From an uncultured Clostridium sp. (lineage in GTDB: Bacteria > Bacillota > Clostridia > TANB77 > CAG-508), in the NCBI GenBank assembly GCA_946498265.1, contig CAMMNR010000091.1:1-7196 (forward strand): a stretch of 7,196 bases of DNA. Reading direction: 5' to 3'. The notes below the pieces were generated by a model that had not been told where the DNA came from, did no database searches, and saw only the letters and a program-made list of their open reading frames with translations. Below are positions 1-5,217 of the stretch, piece by piece; positions within the stretch are counted from its first letter, which is position 1, and each line of letters begins with the position of its first letter. Position numbers and translations under genes: made by a program.

Positions 1-859
1 CTAAATCTGTCATATAGTATTTATTTAAAGTTTTTAATATTGCTTTTCCGTGAATATCATATCTATATATTTTTTGTATTATCAATGCTTTACAAAGGGC
101 ATCTAGATAAGTATATAATGTTTCAGTTGATGTAATTTTACCCTCATTTTTTAAATATTTAATTATATTATTAGCTGAAAATTCTCTACCTGTTATATCT
201 ATCAAATATTGAAGTATTAAATTAAATAAAATTGTATCTTTTAGTCCTAACCTTTCAACTACATCTCTTAATATTATTGAATCAAATACACTATGTAAAT
301 AGTCTTTAATATTTATTTCATTTGTAAATTGAACTCTATTAGGTAGACCTCCCCATTTCACAAAATCCCAAAAGTTTTCTTCATCTTTTGGATTCTTTCC
401 TGTTAATTCAATATATTCTTTATAAGTTAGAGGATAAATATTAAATAATACATATCTTCCTGATAATACAGTAGAAAGTTCATTTGATAATAATTTACTA
501 TTGGAACCAGTAATAAATATACTTATATTTTCTAATGATGCCCTTAAAGAATTTACAATAATTTCAAATTTTTCTACATTTTGTATTTCATCTAAAAAAA
601 TATAATATTTCTTATTATCTTTTATTTTCTCTTTAATATAACTGTTCAACTTCTTATAATCTTTTAAATCTTCAAATTCTACAAATTCAAAATTTATATA
701 TAATATATGATTTTCTTCTATTCCATTTTCTTTTATTTCATCCATAATCTGTTTTAATATGACAGATTTTCCACACCTTCTTATCCCTACTAAAATCTTA
801 ATTAAATCACTATCATAAAAACCTCTTATCCTTGATAAGTAAATTTCTCTTTTTAACAT
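1..859 (-). CDS. AAA_14/DUF4143 family ATP-binding protein, C-terminus cut off by window edge
   Basis: A continuous frame of 286 codons runs to the window edge without a stop. The P-loop GIRRCGKS is at residues 25-32. The Walker B strand with acidic pair (YYIFLDEIQ) is at about 85-93, followed by a sensor-like strand FITGSNSKLL (115-124) and the LSGRY motif (132-136). These are typical of the AAA_14 domain; the part from about residue 190 (DSIILRDVVERLG onward) matches the DUF4143 C-terminal domain. Family members are usually about 390-430 residues, so roughly 100-140 residues are missing. The frame breaks off at YYMTDL, where the family typically continues with a Gly-Leu-Arg-like motif. The start at 859 is preferred over the in-frame ATG at 865 because AGGTG (870-866) sits 6 bases upstream of 859 but directly abuts 865. 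The protein is probably a cytoplasmic ATPase. The biological role of the family is poorly defined; some members lie near toxin-antitoxin or mobile genes. Confidence 0.9.
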   Translation of the reverse strand, partial: MLKREIYLSRIRGFYDSDLIKILVGIRRCGKSVILKQIMDEIKENGIEENHILYINFEFVEFEDLKDYKKLNSYIKEKIKDNKKYYIFLDEIQNVEKFEIIVNSLRASLENISIFITGSNSKLLSNELSTVLSGRYVLFNIYPLTYKEYIELTGKNPKDEENFWDFVKWGGLPNRVQFTNEINIKDYLHSVFDSIILRDVVERLGLKDTILFNLILQYLIDITGREFSANNIIKYLKNEGKITSTETLYTYLDALCKALIIQKIYRYDIHGKAILKTLNKYYMTDL

Positions 860-876
860 TTTCATCACCTATATTT

Positions 877-905
877 ATTATATTCTTATTCTATTATTTT
901 GTCAA
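877..905 (-). promoter_or_regulatory. Consensus sigma-70/SigA promoter for the AAA ATPase
   Basis: On the minus strand a perfect TTGACA (905-900) is followed by a 17-base spacer and a perfect TATAAT (882-877). The start of transcription should fall near 870. That leaves only about 11 bases of leader before the ATG at 859, just enough to contain the AGGTG. A start a few bases later would make the message almost leaderless. Confidence 0.8.
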
Positions 906-955
906 GTTATTTTGTTTTATCGAAATAATTTTCTTTTATGTATAATTTATTTTGT
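894..955. repeat. Three copies of TTATTTTGT around the ATPase promoter
   Basis: Identical 9-mers occur at 894-902, 907-915 and 947-955. The first two are 13 bases apart and flank the -35 hexamer, giving a tandem 13-base repeat (ACAAAATAACTTG on the minus strand). They could be operator half-sites, but in such AT-rich DNA chance repetition is possible. Confidence 0.3.
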
Positions 956-971
956 TTTTTCAAAATAAATT
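944..971 (-). repeat. Perfect 11-bp inverted repeat over the recombinase stop codon
   Basis: Arms 944-954 (AATTTATTTTG) and 961-971 pair perfectly around a 6-base loop. The TGA stop of the recombinase frame lies at 962-960, inside the hairpin. The stem has only one G:C pair and no following T-run on the minus strand, so it is at best a weak terminator for the recombinase. Confidence 0.45.
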
Positions 972-2542
972 CAAATTAATATCACTATTTCTATTATATG
1001 CAGTATTCAACTTTTTAAAATTAAAAATAATATCTACCTGCTTATCTTGATGTACTTCAATCCTGTTTATAAAAACCTTCATTATTTCTGGTGTTGGATT
1101 TTCTAATTTCAAAAAATCATTTACTAATTTTTCTATATTTTTTATATCATCATTTAAATTATTTTCTTGTTCATTTTTTAACCCAATATATTCCTCTTCT
1201 TTTTGTTTTATATTACATTTTAATTTATTAAATAATCTTTCATACATCTCTTCACTAATTTTCCCATTTAATTTATCAACATACATTTTATCAATATTAT
1301 CATTTATTAGTTTTATTTCCGCTTCTATTTTCTTTATCATTTTTCCATAATCATGTTTTGATATACTGTTTTTTATATTTAACTCTATTTTTTTGCTATC
1401 AATTTGTAGAAATAATTTTTTTATATACTCTAAAACTATTTTTTCTAATTGCTCATAATTAAACCCATGTGATGTGCAAAGTCCTAATTTTGAGTTTCTA
1501 CGATAATTATTACATACCATATCTAATCTTCCATTTTTCCTTGCCCTAACACCTATTTTATGCTTACATTCATAACAAATTAGTAGTCCATCTAGCAAAA
1601 ATTGATGTTTCTTTTTATTTTGATTATAATTTTGAGTAATTACCATTTTTTGTATTGTATCGAAAGTTTTTTTATCAATAATTGGTTCATGTGTATTTTC
1701 TACAATGTTCCATTGTTCTTTTGGGTTTGGTCTTAATTTTCTATTTTTATAGTTTATCCTACTTCTTTTATTTTGCACTGTAATGCCGGCAATATATTTT
1801 ATTTTTTAAAATATTTTTTATGGTTTTATTTTCCCAAAATGTTGCTTTATGATATCTAATCTGACTTGCCGTAGGAATATGATTATTATTTAAGTAATCT
1901 CTTATTGAGCTTATTTGATTTCCGCGAAATTGCCATATTAAAAATTGTCTTTACGATTTTTTCTTCTGGTTCACAAATAATTAATTTGTTTTTATCATTT
2001 GGATCTTTCATATACCCTAGAGCTGTTCTACCACCTACCCATTTTCCTTCTTTTTGCATTGTATGTAAGGCTGTCCTTATTTTTTTTGATAAATCTTTTG
2101 AATACATATCATTTAATATGGATTTAAAAGGTGCAATATCATTATTGCCATTGTTGTTTGCAAAAGTATCTATACCATCTGTTACTGAAATATATCTAAC
2201 ATTTTTTTCTGGAAACCATTTTTCTATATATTCTCCTGTTTCTATGTAATCACGACCTAAACGAGATAAGTCTTTTGTTATTACCATATTTATTTTTCCA
2301 AATTCTATGTCTTTTATCATTCGTTGGAAATCTGGTCTATTAAAGTTTGTTCCCGTAAAGCCTTGGTCAATATATATGTCTATAAGTTTATAATTCCACC
2401 CTAAATTTTCTACATATTTTGTTAATAATGTTCTTTGATTTTTGATACTTTCGCTTTCATCATAGCCTCTATCTACATCTTCTTTTGATAATCGTATATA
2501 AATGGCTACTTTATATATTGTTTTTTTTATCTGCTCAAGCAT
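960..2542 (-). pseudogene. Large serine recombinase (TnpX-like), inactivated by two frameshifts
   Basis: This family catalyses site-specific integration or excision of mobile elements through a serine nucleophile. The N-terminal part (2542-1889) has the Y-x-R-x-S motif YIRLS with catalytic Ser19, TKDLSRLGRD and an IDQGFTGT segment of the resolvase fold. The central part reads IRDYLNNNHIPTASQIRYHK in a second frame (about 1911-1793). The C-terminal part (about 1790-960) carries a zinc ribbon with four Cys (Cys-x2-Cys, then two more 18 and 30 residues after the second) and a charged coiled coil. Joined, the frames give about 526 residues, a normal length for the Tn4451 TnpX-type group. One extra base near 1911-1916 and another at about 1791-1792 shift the frame; removing one base at each site restores continuous family-like sequence. 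The start at 2542 follows a strong AAAGGAGGG (2554-2546). The mature product would lack its DNA-binding half, so it should be inactive unless the shifts are assembly errors. Confidence 0.88.
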
Positions 2543-2571
2543 TTTCCCTCCTTTCCATGCTCGAGATAATA

Positions 2572-2617
2572 ATTTGAATTCATTTTAATTATATCTAATT
2601 TGGAAGTGAATTCAAAT
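2572..2617. repeat. 11-bp inverted repeat bracketing the recombinase promoter
   Basis: ATTTGAATTCA (2572-2582) and its exact complement TGAATTCAAAT (2607-2617) are separated by 24 bases. One arm overlaps the putative -35 and the other the putative transcription start. This geometry fits a two-site operator that could loop or block the promoter. A 46-bp imperfectly symmetric site next to a large serine recombinase gene could also be an attachment site. Confidence 0.5.
2588..2615 (-). promoter_or_regulatory. Probable recombinase promoter
   Basis: On the minus strand TTGAAT (2615-2610, four of six consensus bases) is followed after 16 bases by TATAAT (2593-2588). Transcription would begin near 2581, about 40 bases before the recombinase ATG. 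It lies between the two inverted arms at 2572-2582 and 2607-2617. Confidence 0.5.
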
Positions 2618-2645
2618 GCTCAAGTAATGAAAATTTTAGATTTTA

Positions 2646-2807
2646 TTAATCACATTTGCTAATTGGATATATATTAATATTTCTTTTCATATATTGCAGA
2701 GTAGACTCATTTATGTCTAATATATTCATTATTAAATGTTCTATTAAGTTTTCTAAACTTTCTCCTTCTTCATCAAAGTATATATTTATTTTAAATGATT
2801 CGTTCAT
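2646..2807 (-). CDS. Small 53-residue hypothetical protein upstream of the recombinase
   Basis: The protein begins MNESFKINIYFDEEGESLEN and ends NIYPISKCD. A longer frame opens at 2870, but the ATG at 2807 is preferred: it has AGGAGA (2817-2812) four bases upstream, and the extra 21 N-terminal residues (rich in Asn, Tyr and Lys) look like translated intergenic DNA. It is small and acidic, with a predicted beta strand (FKINIYF) followed by a helix (SLENLIEHLIMNIL). There is no signal peptide or membrane segment. I do not recognise the family. Its position, 103 bases before a serine recombinase and after a hairpin-rich leader, suggests an accessory or regulatory product of the same mobile element. 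That role is inferred from location only. Confidence 0.65.
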   Translation of the reverse strand: MNESFKINIYFDEEGESLENLIEHLIMNILDINESTLQYMKRNINIYPISKCD

Positions 2808-2871
2808 ATTTTCTCCTATTATTAAGTAATATTTATTTAATTTATATGTATTAAAATTTTGATTATTCAAA

Positions 2872-2895
2872 ATATTATAGAATCCTCTATAATAT
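2872..2895. repeat. Perfect 10-bp inverted repeat with TATAAT on both strands
   Basis: ATATTATAGA (2872-2881) pairs perfectly with TCTATAATAT (2886-2895) across 4 bases. Each strand reads TATAAT within it, so it could be an operator overlapping a -10 element for the 53-residue gene about 65 bases downstream on the minus strand. No good -35 hexamer is visible at the right spacing. Confidence 0.35.
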
Positions 2896-2936
2896 ATACT
2901 TTACTTTTCTCTCAAAAATTCTACTCTAATTTCTAT

Positions 2937-2963
2937 AAATAAGACAAATCTCGCTTCGCGAGA
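2937..2963 (-). terminator. Rho-independent terminator-like hairpin ahead of the 53-residue gene
   Basis: On the minus strand TCTCGC (2963-2958), a GAA triloop and GCGAGA (2954-2949) are followed at once by TTTGTCTTATTT (2948-2937). The six-pair G/C-rich stem stands out in this AT-rich region. The T-rich tail makes minus-strand termination plausible, about 130 bases before the 53-residue gene. Confidence 0.5.
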
Positions 2964-3017
2964 ACTTTTCTATATTTTTCTAACTCAACTATTTACTTTT
3001 AAGTTCTCGAAAAAGCG
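2952..3017 (-). promoter_or_regulatory. Possible anti-terminator stem competing with the terminator
   Basis: On the minus strand CGCTTTTTCGAGAACTT (3017-3001) can pair with AAGTTCTCGCGAAGCG (2967-2952). This gives nine pairs, a small internal loop, and five more pairs around a 33-base loop. The second arm contains most of the terminator hairpin, so the two folds exclude each other. That is the arrangement of a transcription attenuator. What would switch it is not visible; the 37-codon frame ending at 3031 is a candidate. Confidence 0.45.
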
Positions 3018-3021
3018 TAAA

Positions 3022-3043
3022 GATATGTATTTATTTACATATC
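3022..3043 (-). repeat. 8-bp hairpin over the stop codon of the 37-codon frame
   Basis: GATATGTA (3022-3029) and TACATATC (3036-3043) pair perfectly around six bases. The TAA at 3033-3031 lies in the loop. On the minus strand it is followed by CTTTACGCTTTTTCG, with no clean T-run, so it is a poor terminator. Confidence 0.4.
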
Positions 3044-3144
3044 CTTCCAAAACATATTTTTTTCATTACTCTAAAATCCAGTTTAATTATTTTTTCATAT
3101 AACTGTTCTTGGGTAGGAATGTGATAGTTTTCACTCTCACACAC
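3031..3144 (-). CDS. Candidate 37-residue small protein or remnant, GTG start
   Basis: The frame reads V/MCESENYHIPTQEQLYEK and continues through KLDFRVMKK to a TAA at 3033-3031. Its amphipathic, helix-like composition looks more like protein than like AT-rich noise. The GTG at 3144 has no well-spaced ribosome binding site. The codon before it is an in-frame TAG (3147-3145), with nine further sense codons upstream of that. It may therefore be the tail of a gene with a nonsense mutation rather than an independent gene. Its first codons lie within the hairpin at 3110-3151, and its stop lies in the hairpin at 3022-3043. It sits just upstream of the possible attenuator, so a leader-peptide role is conceivable. 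I do not recognise the family. Confidence 0.3.
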   Translation of the reverse strand: MCESENYHIPTQEQLYEKIIKLDFRVMKKICFGRICK

Positions 3145-3151
3145 CTACCCA
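3110..3151. repeat. GC-rich two-part hairpin
   Basis: TGGGTAGG (3110-3117) pairs with CCTACCCA (3144-3151). Inside it, after a two-by-two internal loop, TGTGA (3120-3124) pairs with TCACA (3137-3141). There is no T-run on either side, so it is not a simple terminator. On the minus strand it covers the GTG of the 37-codon frame and could hide its start. Confidence 0.5.
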
Positions 3152-3216
3152 GTTGAGTTCAAAATGTCTACCAAAATTTATTTATTCTTTGATATTACTT
3201 ACTTTGTTCAATAATT

Positions 3217-3264
3217 AAACTGTCCTAATTTTAAGATTTTTATTCTTTAAAATTTGGACAGTTT
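3217..3264 (-). terminator. Long hairpin, probable terminator of the 93-codon gene
   Basis: AAACTGTCC (3217-3225) pairs with GGACAGTTT (3256-3264). After one T-T mismatch AATTTTAA continues the stem, giving about 18-19 pairs with one bulge and a short T-rich loop. On the minus strand it overlaps the last five codons and stop of the 93-codon frame and is followed by TTTAATTATT. The plus-strand side ends in GTTTT, so it may act in both directions. Confidence 0.55.
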
Positions 3265-3536
3265 TGACTCATGTAAGCGTGCATATTTAAAAAAGAAAGA
3301 TGCACCATTTTTGACAATTTCTAAAAATGTTTTCTTTTCTTCATCTGAATAAATTCCATCTTCCAAAACAACATTATAGCTTGGAAGTTCAATTACATAA
3401 GTATCAAATCCATATTCCTTTGGTCTTTCAAAAGTAATGCAAATATATTCTTCTCCATTTTCTTTTTTTCCAATATTTGAAAATACTCCAATTGTACCAT
3501 CAGGATATTTAGCAAATTCATAAGTAATCTAATCAT
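3247..3536 (-). pseudogene. Hypothetical small protein (93 codons) whose start codon is out of frame
   Basis: An uninterrupted, clearly protein-like frame runs from ITYEFAKYPDGTIGVFSNIG (codon 1 at 3528-3526) to HESKLSKF and a TAA at 3249-3247. The composition is beta-rich and acidic, with no membrane segment. A TAG (3531-3529) precedes it in frame and there is no in-frame ATG, GTG or TTG near the beginning. An ATG at 3536-3534 follows GGAGG (3544-3540) but lies one base out of frame; one lost base in ATTAG would give a start of the type MIxITYEF. The simplest reading is a recent single-base deletion. Initiation at ATT (3528), 11 bases after GGAGG, is a less likely alternative. I do not recognise the family. 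It lies between the IS element and the recombinase control region, so it may be mobile-element cargo. Confidence 0.6.
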
Positions 3537-3654
3537 CACCCTCCAATTTTATAATTCTACTTTTTTACAATTTTAAAAACCTATTATTTTTAGTTTGTTG
3601 ATAATATTCTAATGGTATTTTTATTAAAAAATCCATATAATTTTAATTATAATT

Positions 3655-4632
3655 CAGGGAAATTTCATCGATTATTACAGAAATGAGATTAAATGATGTA
3701 TTTAATATGTATTTGGGAATAATTGATGATAATAGATGTGAAGTAAAAGTATAACATTCTTTAATAGACGTATTAAAATTATGTTTAATAGCTATATTTA
3801 TGTGGAATAGATTAATTAGATACGATAGTAAATTATGGAAAAATAAAAAAAATTTGAAATAAAAGACACTACTTCAAAATTAACATTAACAATAATCTTT
3901 GCCATTATTGATTCTAAAATGCTGAATTTAAGTATAGCATGTATTTTAAAACATATAATAACTGCAAATCCTGAACAAATAATGTTAGATGGAAAAGTAT
4001 TAACAATGGATGCAATGCATTGTTAAAAGAAACAGTGAGAAAATAATAGATAACAAAGGAGATTATGTAGTAAAATTAAAAGTAAATCACGGAACTTTTC
4101 ATGAAGATTTATATTCAATATTTTATGACAAATATATGGATGAATCAGATAAAGAATGTGAATATGAAATATATAATAATACAATGGAAAAACTCATGGA
4201 AGAATAGAGAACAGAACATGTTATGTATTAAATGAAATAGCATTTTTCACAAATTATATAAACGACTTAAAAGGGCTTTGCTATAAAAAGAGAAGTTGAA
4301 AGAGATGAAAAGATAACAAAAAAATTCGTTGTTATTTAGGTATTGAAAATGTAAGTGCTGAAGAATTATTATCATACACAAGAAATCATTGGAAAATAGA
4401 GAGTACATATCACATTTTAGATGTAAGTTTTGATGTAGATAATTATGAATTATATAGTCAAAAAGCACAATAAAATATGAATATATTCAGAAAAGGATCA
4501 ATAAGTATTCATAAACAATATTTATGAGAAGATAAGAGAAAACAGTTAAAACAAATATGTTTAACTGCTTAATAAACGATTCCTATTTATTGGAAATATT
4601 ACAATATTGTAATAATCAATGAAATTTTCCTT
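3655..4632 (+). mobile_element. Degenerate ISAs1-family insertion sequence
   Basis: The left end CAGGGAAATTTCAT (3655-3668) and the complement of the right end, AAGGAAAATTTCAT (4632-4619), match at 12 of 14 positions. The left end keeps the CAGGG tip often seen in ISAs1-family ends; the right tip has drifted. The 978-bp span contains a broken ISAs1-type transposase and is shorter than a full element (usually about 1.2-1.3 kb), in keeping with an internal deletion. No convincing target-site duplication is visible in the flanks, so the insertion is probably old. Confidence 0.7.
3683..4622 (+). pseudogene. ISAs1-family DDE transposase remnant
   Basis: Family motifs appear in order but in different frames. 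An N-terminal segment contains HSLIDVLKLCLIAI (about 3755-3796), interrupted by a TAA at 3752-3754. Next come DGKVLTMDAMHC (about 3988-4023), then GDYVVKLKVNHGTFHED (about 4061-4111), then THGRIENR (about 4192-4215), then YTRNHWKIESTYHILDVSF (about 4375-4431). The tail NDSYLLEILQYCNNQ ends in TGA at 4620-4622. Conserved DxxxC, HGRIE and HW-IE-LDV signatures identify ISAs1. Stops at 4024-4026 and 4471-4473 and several frameshifts (about 4026-4053, 4185, 4290, 4345) break it. About 100 residues are missing around 3862-3900, including the IDGKTL block with the first catalytic Asp. It cannot encode an active enzyme. Confidence 0.85.
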
Positions 4633-4634
4633 AC

Positions 4635-4664
4635 AAAGAACCGCTTTACTTGACAAAGTTCTTT
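4635..4664 (-). terminator. Weak hairpin downstream of the repeat-protein operon
   Basis: AAAGAAC (4635-4641) pairs with GTTCTTT (4658-4664) around 16 bases, and AAA/TTT could add an inner stem. It lies 26 bases after the stop of the 170-residue gene on the minus strand, where a terminator is expected. The sequence that follows (GTAAGG) has no T-run, so efficient termination is doubtful. Confidence 0.3.
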
Positions 4665-4689
4665 AAAGTTTTATTATTTTGATTTGCAA

Positions 4690-5202
4690 TTATTGTTTAT
4701 TTGCCAATACTCTGATTTTTTGTATATTTTCTCTTTTATACCAAACTAATATTTTTTCTAATCTATCATATGAAAATTTATTAAGTAATTTAGGATTATC
4801 TGATAATTTTTTCATAAATTCTTTTTGAGCTTGTTTCTTGTCCTTTGAAGTTGGCTTACCTAACGAAACTCTTTTTTTATCATTTTCTTCTTTATACCAC
4901 TGCAATATTTTCTCTAATCTATCAGTTGAAAATCCTTCCAATAATTTTGGATTTTTAGATAAATTTTCCATAAGCTCTTTACGTTTTTGATTTATATCAT
5001 TATTATTAATAGTATTAGTAATAATAATATTAGTCGCAAATGAATTCTTTCCTTTGTTAGGTATACTTTTTTTTTCTTTTAAATCTAATATTACACCTAT
5101 ATCATTTGCAACATCTCTTTTAGTAAAAAACATTTTAATTTTGTTAAAAATTTTACCAAATATATTTTCTTTTTTATATTTTATTAATGAGTTATTAGGC
5201 AT
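4690..5202 (-). CDS. 170-residue hypothetical protein with an internal duplication
   Basis: The N-terminus is basic with a hydrophobic-aromatic stretch (IFGKIFNKIKMFFTKRD, residues 14-30), more like an amphipathic helix than a signal peptide. An Asn/Thr-rich linker covers about 50-72. Two copies of a 37-residue repeat follow at 74-110 and 126-162, sharing 25 identical positions. Their core is NPKLL..FS.DRLEKIL.WYK.EN, which looks like a small helical unit. No catalytic motif is visible, so a binding or scaffold role is more likely than an enzymatic one; this is an inference. The gene starts 15 bases after the upstream stop codon, with AGAGG (5217-5213) ten bases before the ATG, so it is co-transcribed and probably translationally coupled with the 575-residue protein. 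I do not recognise a named family. Confidence 0.8.
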   Translation of the reverse strand: MPNNSLIKYKKENIFGKIFNKIKMFFTKRDVANDIGVILDLKEKKSIPNKGKNSFATNIIITNTINNNDINQKRKELMENLSKNPKLLEGFSTDRLEKILQWYKEENDKKRVSLGKPTSKDKKQAQKEFMKKLSDNPKLLNKFSYDRLEKILVWYKRENIQKIRVLANKQ

Positions 5203-5217
5203 TATTTACTATCCTCT

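Larger units (their letters stand above)
2532..2624. repeat. Three direct copies of TGCTCRAG near the recombinase start
   Basis: TGCTCAAG occurs at 2532-2539 (inside the first codons of the recombinase) and 2617-2624, and TGCTCGAG at 2558-2565. All three are in the same orientation and adjoin or flank the inverted arms at 2572-2617. They may be protein-binding half-sites; function is unproven. Confidence 0.35.

Noticed and set aside
1905..2249. Plus-strand open frame of 114 codons opposite the recombinase
   Set aside because: It is antisense to well-recognised recombinase motifs, and its residues (Phe/Leu/Ser-rich) are typical of the complement of AT-rich coding DNA.
2646..3536. Toxin-antitoxin pair formed by the 53-residue and 93-codon products
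   Set aside because: The two genes are separated by about 440 bases and a strong hairpin, are not co-directionally coupled, and neither shows a known toxin or antitoxin motif.
4010..4207. Plus-strand open frame of 65 codons as an independent gene
   Set aside because: It is one frame fragment of the ISAs1 transposase (GDYVVKLKVNHGTFHED block), and the family sequence continues in other frames on both sides.
4247..4468. Minus-strand open frame of 73 codons
   Set aside because: It is antisense to the ISAs1 transposase remnant, which has clear family motifs on the plus strand.
4649..4680. Plus-strand TTGACA with a TATTTT-like -10 near 4650-4680
   Set aside because: No plus-strand gene follows and the spacing is poor, so it is probably a chance match in AT-rich DNA.
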